Source: Chromatiales bacterium USCg_Taylor
Lineage (GTDB): Bacteria > Pseudomonadota > Gammaproteobacteria > JACCXJ01
NCBI GenBank assembly: GCA_002007425.1
Contig: MUGK01000001.1
Span: 1-43,901 of the forward strand
Direction of reading: 5' to 3'
Length of the DNA stretch: 43,901 nt
The notes under the pieces are model-generated. The model ran no database searches, was not told the DNA's origin, and saw nothing but the letters and a program-made list of their open reading frames with translations. Position 1 is the first letter of the stretch. Each line of letters opens with the position of its first letter. The translations under genes and the position numbers were made by a program. Shown here piece by piece: positions 27,423-34,790 of this stretch.

Positions 27423-29484
27423 CTAATTTGTCGCCGATGGCACGTGCACTGAGTCCGTACTCAAAACCCACTCCCGAAATGGCATGGATCAAATGCGGAG
27501 GGAGCTGGCCCGCCACGAGCTTGATGTTTAAACGATAAGGCGTGCGACCGGTGAGGAGTTTGGGATCGACGTGGTAACTTGCCCAGCGATGCCCCAGCGC
27601 CTCGATGTTTTTCTTCTGCAGCCGGAGATCGCGAATGCCGCCAAACAGTACCGATGGCGTGTGCGAGGGCCGCATGTAGATCAACGGATTTAAGGAGTAG
27701 TTGGCCGGTATCACCTGCTCGCGCTCTCCTCCATGAACCGTACCGACCAAAATTGGAGACCGCAGATTGAAGAGCTGTTCGTCTCTTGGTATGGCGCCAT
27801 TGTGTACGTACAAGGAGTGCGTGTCGCGAACGTCTCCGTTAGGGTCCAGATCGCCGGAGCGCAAAATTACCGTTCCGTCGGCGTCGGTCACCGTGACCTG
27901 CAAGAAGACGTTGCGCTCGGCAATCAACCCCGAGGGCACGCTGTGGCCGTCGGTCAGGTTCTTAACTTCGACGTCGAACTTAAGGCCTTCTTCTTTTTCA
28001 GTGATTTTTATTTCACCGAGACCGTAGCCATTACGCAATAAGGTAGTGGCACGGGCTCGGTTCTCGGCCAGTAGCGCCAGTTGCTGATCGATAATTTCCC
28101 GGGCCGCAATACGTTCTTCGGGATCTGCCCAAATGCCGGGAAATTTTGCGTCGTCAGGCACGCTTTTTTCGAATGCTTCGGATCCCCACCCGGCTGCGAC
28201 GTCAAAACTCAACCATTCCTCTGGCGTGGCAAACTCCTGCGCCTCTGGGTTGACGGGAAAGATGCCTGGATGGACCACGGAACTATCGGGTCCCGGGAAC
28301 ATATGATTAGTGCGTCGAGCGGGCCGGGTTGGCACACCGCGGACGATCGCTGCGGAAGCGGGCGGGTACTCCGACGGGATACCGGAGGTCGGACCCATGT
28401 GACAGCCTTGACACGTCACTCCCCGTTTAGCCGCCGGTGTTTGCTTGTATTCACTAAACAGATCCTCAAACCGAATGCCGTTAGCTAAGCGTACATCGTG
28501 GCAGCGAGCACAAAACCCCGGTTGGGAAACCTGCTCAAGAAGACGTGCCTCGCGATGGGTTTTGGGGGGGTTGTCTGAATGAGAATCGAGCACACGTTGC
28601 AGCTCATCACCTTTGCGGGGACCGTAAATGGGGATGCGGATATCGCCGGGTTCAAGGGGAAAACGGCCGGTGATTTTGCCATAGGCCTCGGGAACTCGGT
28701 GACAGACGACACAGGTGATCCCCTCTAAAGCCACCTTCGCACGGTTCTTATTGCTGGTGAGAATTGGCTCGCCGGTAAACATGCCCACTTGGGTGTGACA
28801 TCGCTCGCAGAAATCACCCAAGGTCCCCTTAGTCAATTTCACCAAAGTCGCCTGATAGGCCAGGAAGGTAGGACTTATCTGAGCGAAAGCATGTCGCGAA
28901 ACAGACCATTCACGGTAGATTTGCAGGTGGCAGGCGCCGCACTCTTGCGCAGATGGGAATTCGGCCTTTTTAAACAGTTCTTCGTGAGACTTATCCCCCG
29001 ATTCACTATTAGCATTGGCGACCATCGTATGGTCAGCATCCGATGAAATTCTCTTAGGGCCGAGCTCGTAACGGATGAAATTAATCAGATGCCATATTTC
29101 TTCCTTCGCTAGATGATTTTTGAAACTGGGCATAGGGGATCTGCCGGTCCTGATTTTCGTGTAAATCGCGCCGTCAGACTGCCCTAAAACCTCGGAGCTC
29201 GTCAGGTTTGCGACCGTATTGCCAAGAGCAGCGGCTACCGGGCCATCCCCTTTTCCGGTTTTTCCGTGGCACTGTTGACATTCTCGCAGATAGAGATTTT
29301 TACCCATCGCCACAGAGGACGCGTCCGCCGTAATCGGATTTGCGATTCGTGCAAGACGCGGTGAAACTCGCCAGTTATTGGACCGTTCTTGCTCAGCCGT
29401 TGCGGGTTTCTGTATCAGGATTAAACTGATCACAAACACAATGGCAGTGACAATGTAGTACCAGCGTAATGATTGGTTTCTCAT
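27376..29484 (-). CDS. Exported six-heme cytochrome c
   Basis: The product has 702 residues. An N-terminal signal/anchor (YYIVTAIVFVISLILI, then PATAE) is followed by six CxxCH heme sites: CQQCH (69), CGACH (182), CERCH (226), CVVCH (258), CARCH (325) and CQGCH (358). The first lies in a class I cytochrome c domain with a likely methionine ligand (SPMPSF, about 118). The other five form a cytochrome c554-like block. The C-terminal about 230 residues are heme-free beta structure beginning NLTDGHSVPSG, common in multiheme cytochromes. The overlap with the barrel gene suggests a shared electron pathway at the cell envelope. No reductase catalytic motif was recognised, so donor and acceptor are unknown. 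Confidence 0.85.
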   Translation of the reverse strand: MRNQSLRWYYIVTAIVFVISLILIQKPATAEQERSNNWRVSPRLARIANPITADASSVAMGKNLYLRECQQCHGKTGKGDGPVAAALGNTVANLTSSEVLGQSDGAIYTKIRTGRSPMPSFKNHLAKEEIWHLINFIRYELGPKRISSDADHTMVANANSESGDKSHEELFKKAEFPSAQECGACHLQIYREWSVSRHAFAQISPTFLAYQATLVKLTKGTLGDFCERCHTQVGMFTGEPILTSNKNRAKVALEGITCVVCHRVPEAYGKITGRFPLEPGDIRIPIYGPRKGDELQRVLDSHSDNPPKTHREARLLEQVSQPGFCARCHDVRLANGIRFEDLFSEYKQTPAAKRGVTCQGCHMGPTSGIPSEYPPASAAIVRGVPTRPARRTNHMFPGPDSSVVHPGIFPVNPEAQEFATPEEWLSFDVAAGWGSEAFEKSVPDDAKFPGIWADPEERIAAREIIDQQLALLAENRARATTLLRNGYGLGEIKITEKEEGLKFDVEVKNLTDGHSVPSGLIAERNVFLQVTVTDADGTVILRSGDLDPNGDVRDTHSLYVHNGAIPRDEQLFNLRSPILVGTVHGGEREQVIPANYSLNPLIYMRPSHTPSVLFGGIRDLRLQKKNIEALGHRWASYHVDPKLLTGRTPYRLNIKLVAGQLPPHLIHAISGVGFEYGLSARAIGDKLVDLYRVLWERNLVIE

Positions 29485-29619
29485 CTAAAAACCGGTGCTT
29501 TAGTTAACTCAGTGACTCTCGTATTGAATCAGGTGATCTCTTGACCGTTGCCCGACTCGGTGATGACTTTCACGGGGCGGGGCCAATCCGCAGCAATTTT
29601 TTTACGCTGCCTAAGGATA

Positions 29620-29679
29620 CGAAGTGCACTTCGCTTGTTCAGTGACTTTGCGTACAAACATTCTGTGACAGATTCACAG
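29620..29679. promoter_or_regulatory. Two palindromes upstream of the cytochrome gene
   Basis: CGAAGTGCACTTCG (29620-29633) is a perfect 14-bp palindrome. CTGTGA-CAGAT-TCACAG (29663-29679) is a 6-5-6 inverted repeat that resembles a CRP/FNR-type site with a spacer one base short, and GACAGA...TCTGTC overlaps it. They lie 136-195 bases before the cytochrome ATG and could be operators; they could also belong to the edge of the IS3 remnant that starts next to them. Confidence 0.35.
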
Positions 29680-29689
29680 TCTGTCCCGG

Positions 29690-29886
29690 GGGCGCAGTAC
29701 CGGGTGCATCCGACGCAAATCAGCCAGTGGAAGCGCCAACTCGGAGCGGAGGCGAAGGAGACCTTCGGGAGCCGACGCCTCAAGAAGGTGCGGTACCAAG
29801 AGGTGGTGCAGGCGTCGGTATATGAGGAGATCGGGCGGCTGACGATGGAGCTTGAGTGGGTAAAAAAAACTGCGGGCCTCGGCTGA
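29690..29886 (+). mobile_element. IS3-family transposase OrfA remnant
   Basis: The frame reads AQYRVHPTQISQWKRQLGAE, then EEIGRLTMELEWVKKTAGL, the helix-turn-helix and leucine-zipper parts of IS3/IS911-type OrfA. The N-terminal start of OrfA and the whole OrfB integrase are missing, so this is a dead fragment. It marks a past insertion between the cytochrome gene and the truncated haloperoxidase. Confidence 0.75.
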
Positions 29887-29962
29887 GGTACAGCCGACTT
29901 ACATGCCAGAACATCAAAGATATGAGCCCGCGTTTTGCGCTCAAGAGTGTGGCGGGACCTTT

Positions 29963-30001
29963 AGGAAAAGGACACCGGTGGCGCTCCCGCCACCGGTGTC
30001 C
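29963..30001 (-). terminator. Rho-independent terminator of the truncated haloperoxidase gene
   Basis: On the minus strand GGACACCGGTGGCG pairs perfectly with CGCCACCGGTGTCC (14-bp stem, 29970-30001) over a GGAG loop and is followed by TTTTCC. It begins eight bases after the frameshift-corrected stop (30009) of the haloperoxidase remnant. Stem strength is high, though the T run is short. Confidence 0.7.
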
Positions 30002-30008
30002 CATTACT

Positions 30009-30440
30009 TCACGACGGCAGAGGCACTGGCGATTTCGTCATCCCACTGCCGAAGATGTCCTCGGCGATGTCACGCCAAGTGGAACACCGCCAACGTTTTG
30101 TGTGTAATCAGGCTTACCGTTGTTACCGATAGCGAAGGCGTCAAACACCCAATGCACGCCCAAATACACGCGGCTGGGGCCGTTCTCCTCGATCATCTGC
30201 CACAGGCCGTTTGGGAAGTTGCGGACGTGTTTTGGCCGCACGGTTCCGTTGTTGTCCTTGTTCACGCCATTGTGTTCATCGGACACAAACGTGAGATCTT
30301 GGAACCGAGCGTCCGGATTTTTATCGCCAACAGCAGTGCCATAGAACAGACGCGTCATTTGAAATGCCGCTGCGCCGAACGTGGCATGCCCGGAGGGGTA
30401 GGCCGGAAACGGCGGCGTAAAATTCTTGGCCTTGCCCGTT
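30009..30440 (-). pseudogene. Second vanadium haloperoxidase/PAP2 gene, truncated and frameshifted
   Basis: The minus strand reads NFTPPFPAYPSGHATFGAAA, then TFVSDEHNGVNKDN, RNFPNGLWQMIEENG, SRVYLGVHWVFDAFA and NVGGVPLGV. These are the C-terminal third of chloroperoxidase-like vanadium enzymes with an intact PSGH and R-x5-H-x3-D set. Everything upstream of NFTPPF is missing; an IS91-type transposase fragment takes its place at 30439. Near the end one base is lost: GGCGTGACATC should carry an extra base to read on as DIAEDIFGSGMTKSPVP with a stop at 30009, directly before the terminator. As written it ends at 30038. It is a different subfamily from the enzyme at 24-25.6 kb. Confidence 0.75.
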
Positions 30441-30591
30441 ATTGTATATGGACGACCTGCAAGACCGGCACGAGCAGCTGGGGATGTGCAGCGAACAGAA
30501 AGCGCAGCGGGATCGGAAACGAGAGCACCCACTGCCGCAGCGGCACCCGAAGGATGACGTGATCGGCAAGGTGGGCGGCGGTTTCTGCCAT
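30439..30591 (-). mobile_element. IS91-family transposase remnant, N-terminal-side part
   Basis: The minus strand from the ATG at 30591 reads MAETAAHLADHVILRVPLRQ, then WVLSFPIPLRFLFAAHPQLL and VPVLQVVH before a stop at 30439. This block follows the zinc-ribbon region in IS91/ISCR-type transposases. It is too short for the ORF track. It joins the haloperoxidase remnant on one side and the duplicated mltD-spacer copy on the other, so it sits exactly at a module junction. Confidence 0.7.
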
Positions 30592-30813
30592 GCACCGAAG
30601 CTCCGCATCAGCCGCTTGCGGCCGAGGCCTCCATTTCGTTTACGGCCGCAAGGTGGCCGCGAGTAGATACAGTATCGCCGCCAAATAAACCACCGCGCTC
30701 AGCCCGAGCTCAACAGAGATCATCATGGCCAGCACCCAGCAGTATTAATAGCACGCTTACGACCAGCGCCTGAATCAGTGTGGCCAGCAACATGAGGTAA
30801 CCGAGGTCCAGGA
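30592..30813. repeat. Repeat copy C: mltD-spacer plus pieces of the 804-residue membrane gene
   Basis: Bases 30592-30736 align to 39644-39788 (tail of mltD, spacer, 3' end of the membrane gene). Bases 30738-30813 align to 40278-40353, so about 490 bases of the parent are deleted inside this copy. Several point differences and a broken frame show that it is a decayed, non-coding duplicate. It separates the haloperoxidase/cytochrome module from the toxin-antitoxin/efflux module. Confidence 0.88.
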
Positions 30814-30998
30814 AATCGGAGGGTGACATTCCGGATTTGTATGACGGTAAAACGCAAATCGCCGCGATTGGCGAAACGAATACCCGTTTTTCATTTCGTT
30901 CGGTAAACTCTAATAAATCGGCTTATGTGTATTTTGAGGGGTTGTTAGCTAGCGGGAAAGAGAGGTGCTAAAGTTGAAATGCGCGAGGAGATACCAAA

Positions 30999-31222
30999 AT
31001 GTCAGTCCCTGATCCTCTTATTACCACCTCTCCGGACCGGCTGAGCGGGACAGCTGTCTTCGCGGGAACAAGAGTGCCTGTACCGACTCTCGTGATTACC
31101 TCGAAGCGGGGGATTCTTTGGATGATTTCTTAGCAGACTTTCCGAGCGTCTCCCGCGACCACGCTATTGCCGTGCTGGAACTTGCGAAGTCTGCGCTTCT
31201 TGCCAGGGCAGTAGCGGCGTAA
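30999..31222 (+). pseudogene. DUF433 antitoxin gene, frameshifted
   Basis: ATG at 30999 follows AGGAG. The first frame reads MSVPDPLITTSPDRLSGTAV, then FAGTRVPVPTLV. After a one-base loss (CTCGTGATTACC for CTCGTGGATTACC) the other frame continues DYLEAGDSLDDFLADFPSVS and ends ELAKSALLARAVAA with TAA at 31222. This is the complete DUF433 pattern (about 75 residues), a predicted antitoxin usually paired with a DUF5615 PIN-like protein, which follows. As written the protein stops at a TAG near 31130. Confidence 0.75.
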
Positions 31223-31237
31223 CTTACGGCACTTGGT

Positions 31238-31411
31238 GTGCGAATTCTCCTGGATGGTTGCGTACCGAAACGCCTTGCCAGGGAATTGTCAGTGCACGAG
31301 GTTCAAACAGCCCCTGAGATGGGCTGGGGTGATCTGGATGACGGCCCCCTGCTAGATGCCCGGACGCCTCGATGCCTTGGTCACAGTCGACAAGAGTCTG
31401 CCTAAACAAGC
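31238..31411 (+). pseudogene. DUF5615 PIN-like toxin gene, frameshifted and truncated
   Basis: From the GTG at 31238 the frame reads VRILLDGCVPKRLARELSVH, then EMGWGDLDDGPLLDA. The family sequence continues in another frame as GRLDALVTVDKSLPKQ (31356 onward), which needs two bases lost or one gained at about 31358. The acidic residues of the PIN-like fold (LLD, ALVTVDK) are there, but after LPKQ the match ends and the sequence leads into repeat D. Together with DUF433 it is a dead toxin-antitoxin pair. Confidence 0.65.
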
Positions 31412-31544
31412 TTGTGAAGAAATCGTCGCGAGCAGTCTCCCCGCGAGGCGCACGGCGCACAGGACCGTTTCGCCCGGAGCCAAACGGCGCATAAGCCCCG
31501 AAGGGGCGAGTCTCAAGGATGGGGCGAGCAACCGGAGTGTCAGC

Positions 31545-31620
31545 AGCGGCGCGCGCTCGGAGATAGTCTGCAAGGCGGCCGGGTAAGGCCGGCCCATAAA
31601 ATAAGCCAGTGGCGCGATGA
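31545..31620 (-). repeat. Repeat copy D: 76-bp fragment of the 804-residue membrane gene
   Basis: This stretch aligns to 39840-39915 with about two mismatches and encodes IAPLAYFMGRPYPAALQTIS in the minus direction, as in the intact gene. It ends 11 bases before the stop codon of the RND pump, so it lies exactly at the distal edge of the efflux operon. Confidence 0.85.
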
Positions 31621-31631
31621 TCGTCCAGGCT

Positions 31632-34600
31632 CTACAAACCACTCTTGCGTCGTTCCTTGGTTTCTTGCAATTCCCCTTGCGGCGGGTTTAGGGTAGTCGC
31701 ACGCCGATGAATCGATGAACGGCCGGAGGCGTGCATGCGCAGCCGTTGGACGAACCGCTCCAGGCTCACGTAAAAGGTCGGGGTGATGTACAGCGTCAGA
31801 AACTGCGAGAACAAGAGCCCGCCCGCGACCGCGATCCCGAGGGGCTGGCGTGCCTCGCCACCTGCGCCATAACCAAGCGCAATGGGCAGGGTCGCGAGGA
31901 TCGCCGCCATCGTGGTCATCATGATTGGTCGGAAGCGAACCAGGCAGGCCTCGACGATGGCCTGCTCTGCCGGCAGATTTTTTTCACGCTGGAGGGTGAG
32001 TGAGAAATCCACCATCATGATCCCATTCTTCTTGACTAGACCCACGAGTAGAATGATCCCCACGAAGCTGAACATATTGAGCTCCTGGTCGAAGAGCAAA
32101 AGCATGACCAGTGCCCCAAATCCAGCCAAGGGCAGCGCCGTGAGGATGGTGAGCGGATGGCCGAGATGTTCGTACAGGATCGCGAGGATCATGTACACCA
32201 CCAGGACGGTGATACCCAGGAGGATCGGCAGATCGCGTGTCGATTCCTCGAAACTCTTGGCGCTGCCGCTCAGGACGCTGCTGATGCCGGACGGGAGCGC
32301 CTCCCGCATTGCCTCCCGGATGGCCGAAAGCCCCGCCCCGATTGATTGCTCCCGCCCCAGGTTGAACGACAGCGTGACCGAGGGAAGTTGTCCGAAATGC
32401 TCGATCGAGATCGGCCCGACCCCTTGCCTTATGTCCGCGATGCTGGCGAGCGGTACCAGGCGGCCCATTCGGCTCTGCACGTAGAGGGCGTCGAGCGCAT
32501 TGACGTCGCGCTGGAAGGCCGAATCAAGCTGAATAAACACGGGATATTGGTCATTGGCGCCATAAATCGTGCTGATCTCGCTCCCTCCAAAGGCGGAGCC
32601 GAGCACAGTTTCGATTTCCTGTGGGCTGACGCCCAGGGACGCTGCGCGCTCGCGCCGTATGTGCACCTGGATCTCGGGGTTGGCGAGCTCCAGGCTGCTG
32701 CTCACGTCCTCAATCATCGGCAATGCCTCGAGTCGAGCCTCGATCGCTTGGGCGGCCGGGTAGAGGGACGTCAGATCGGAGCCCCGCAGGACGACTTGAA
32801 ATTCCCCTGCGCCGGTGATCGAGCCCATGCGGATCGCCGGCGGATTTTGCAGCACGAGTTCCATACCCTCGACGGCACGCGCGGCTCGACGCAGCTCCTG
32901 AATGACTTCGTCGGCACTGGCTTCCCGATCGGCCGCGGGTTTCAATCGGACGATGATGCGTCCGACATTGCCCCCGCTCACCCCTCCGAACCCCTGTCCC
33001 GCGGTGGACATCAGCGATTCGACGTTGCGGTTGGCTCGCACCACTTCGGTGAGCGCCAGTTGCCTCTTGACCAGCTCCGGAAATGGAGTTCCCTCGGGCG
33101 CGCGGGTACTGCCGTTAATGGTCCCGGTGTCCTGACTCGGGATGAAGCCCTTCGGGACCGCGGTGTAGAGCCAGCCGGTCGCAACCAGAATCGCTGCCGA
33201 TGCCATGAGCATCGAGCCACGATGACCCATGGCGACTTGGAGGCTCTTGCCGTAAAAGGCTCTGGAACGCTCGAACAGCGCATCAAAGGCGCGGTAAACA
33301 GGCCCGTCTGCCCTGGTGGACTTGAGGAACAAGCCGCACAGCATGGGGGTGAGGCTCAGGGAAATGAGCCCGGAGATCAGAACGGCCACGCCTACGGTGA
33401 CCGCGAACTCGGCGAACAGGCGACCGAGGATCCCGGCCATGAACAGGATCGGGATAAATACGGCAGCCAACGATATCGTCATGGACAAGACGGTGAAGCC
33501 GATCTCGCGCGTGCCATCGAGGGCTGCGGTCAAGCGGTCCTTGCCCATTTGCATGTGCCGGCTGATATTTTCCAGCACCACGATGGCGTCATCCACCACG
33601 AAACCCACCGCCAAGGTCAACGCCATCAGCGACAGGTTGTTTAGACTGTAGCCGAGGAGATGCATCACGGCGAAGCTCCCGAGCACCGACGTGGGAAGGA
33701 TCAGAACCGTGATGAGGGTCGATGACAGATTGCTCAGGAACATGAGCACCACGCCGGACACGAGGACGATCGCGAGCACCAGGGTGAAATTCACGTCGTG
33801 GATCGACGCGCGGACAAACTCTGAACGATCGAGCAGCACGCGTAATTCAACTCCCGCCGGGAGCTGGGCGCGTACCTCGGGAAACACTTCCCGGATCCCG
33901 TTGACGGTCTCCACCGTGTTGGCACCGGGCTGCCGCTGTACAGCGAGAATGATCGAGCGCTCGCCGTTGAACCAGCTCAAGGCCTTGTCGTTCTCCACGC
34001 TGTCTTCGGCGCGGCCGATGTCCTTGAGACGGACCGGAATACCGTTCTGGAAGGCCACGATCACGTCTCGGAAATCCGCGGCTGTCTTGAGATCGGCGTC
34101 GGCCGTTACTGCATAAGCACGCTCGGCGCCGTCCATGATCCCAGCGGGGCGGTTACTGTTGGCTTCCTGGACTGCCTCGACTACTTGATCGAATCCGAGG
34201 TTACGTTGGGCCAAGGCATTGGGATTGAGATACAAGCGTACCGCGTATTTTTGGGCCCCGTAGACCACCACCTGAGCGACCCCCGGGAGCATCGACAATC
34301 GCTGGGTCAGACGGGTGTCGGCGAACTCGTTCAGCTCCGGGAGGGGCAAGGTCTCTGCGGTCAAGGCGAGGATCAGGACAGGGCTGTCCGCTGGGTTGGT
34401 TTTGCGCAACTGAGGTGGATCGATCCCGTCGGGAAGCCGGCGCATGGCGCTCGCGATCGCGCCCTGCACGTCCTGGGCGGCCGAGTCGATATCGCGATCG
34501 AGCCGGAATTGCAAAGCGATACGGGTCGAGCTCGAGCCGCTCACCGAGCTCATGGAATCGATACCGGAGATCGTGGAAAACTCCCGCTCCAGAGGCGTTG

Positions 34601-34790
34601 CTACCACTCGCGCCATGGTTTCGGGATCCGCTCCAGGGAGGTTTGCGGTGACCTGAAGGGTGGGGAAATCGACGCTGGGCAACTCATTGACCGGCAGCGT
34701 GCCGAATGCGAATAAGCCAAACAAGCATAAACCTGCGGTCAGTACTGCCGTCGCTACCGGACGTTCGATGAAGATCCTGGACAGGTTCAT
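31632..34790 (-). CDS. RND multidrug/solute efflux permease (HAE-1 type)
   Basis: The 1052-residue inner-membrane pump starts MNLSRIFIERPVATAVLTAG, the N-terminus of AcrB/MdtB/MexF-type transporters. The proton-relay aspartates are in VGFVVDDAIVVLENI, and the two halves of the fold with large periplasmic loops (LPGADPETMARVVATPLERE; FGGVSGGNVGRIIVRLK) are complete. The start ATG overlaps the stop of the membrane fusion protein as ATGA. With the upstream MFP and TolC-like genes it makes a full tripartite pump. Substrates cannot be read from the sequence; the MdtABC-like layout and an adjacent two-component system suggest an envelope-stress or metal/drug-responsive pump. The stop at 31632 lies next to repeat D. 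Confidence 0.92.
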   Translation of the reverse strand: MNLSRIFIERPVATAVLTAGLCLFGLFAFGTLPVNELPSVDFPTLQVTANLPGADPETMARVVATPLEREFSTISGIDSMSSVSGSSSTRIALQFRLDRDIDSAAQDVQGAIASAMRRLPDGIDPPQLRKTNPADSPVLILALTAETLPLPELNEFADTRLTQRLSMLPGVAQVVVYGAQKYAVRLYLNPNALAQRNLGFDQVVEAVQEANSNRPAGIMDGAERAYAVTADADLKTAADFRDVIVAFQNGIPVRLKDIGRAEDSVENDKALSWFNGERSIILAVQRQPGANTVETVNGIREVFPEVRAQLPAGVELRVLLDRSEFVRASIHDVNFTLVLAIVLVSGVVLMFLSNLSSTLITVLILPTSVLGSFAVMHLLGYSLNNLSLMALTLAVGFVVDDAIVVLENISRHMQMGKDRLTAALDGTREIGFTVLSMTISLAAVFIPILFMAGILGRLFAEFAVTVGVAVLISGLISLSLTPMLCGLFLKSTRADGPVYRAFDALFERSRAFYGKSLQVAMGHRGSMLMASAAILVATGWLYTAVPKGFIPSQDTGTINGSTRAPEGTPFPELVKRQLALTEVVRANRNVESLMSTAGQGFGGVSGGNVGRIIVRLKPAADREASADEVIQELRRAARAVEGMELVLQNPPAIRMGSITGAGEFQVVLRGSDLTSLYPAAQAIEARLEALPMIEDVSSSLELANPEIQVHIRRERAASLGVSPQEIETVLGSAFGGSEISTIYGANDQYPVFIQLDSAFQRDVNALDALYVQSRMGRLVPLASIADIRQGVGPISIEHFGQLPSVTLSFNLGREQSIGAGLSAIREAMREALPSGISSVLSGSAKSFEESTRDLPILLGITVLVVYMILAILYEHLGHPLTILTALPLAGFGALVMLLLFDQELNMFSFVGIILLVGLVKKNGIMMVDFSLTLQREKNLPAEQAIVEACLVRFRPIMMTTMAAILATLPIALGYGAGGEARQPLGIAVAGGLLFSQFLTLYITPTFYVSLERFVQRLRMHASGRSSIHRRATTLNPPQGELQETKERRKSGL

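Noticed and set aside
29903-30562. 219-residue plus-strand ORF
   Set aside because: It crosses the terminator hairpin and is antisense to the haloperoxidase and IS91 remnants, whose family sequences are on the minus strand.
32346-33644. 432-residue plus-strand ORF
   Set aside because: It is entirely antisense to the RND permease gene, has no recognisable domains and shows the His/Gln/Arg-rich composition of a shadow frame in GC-rich DNA.
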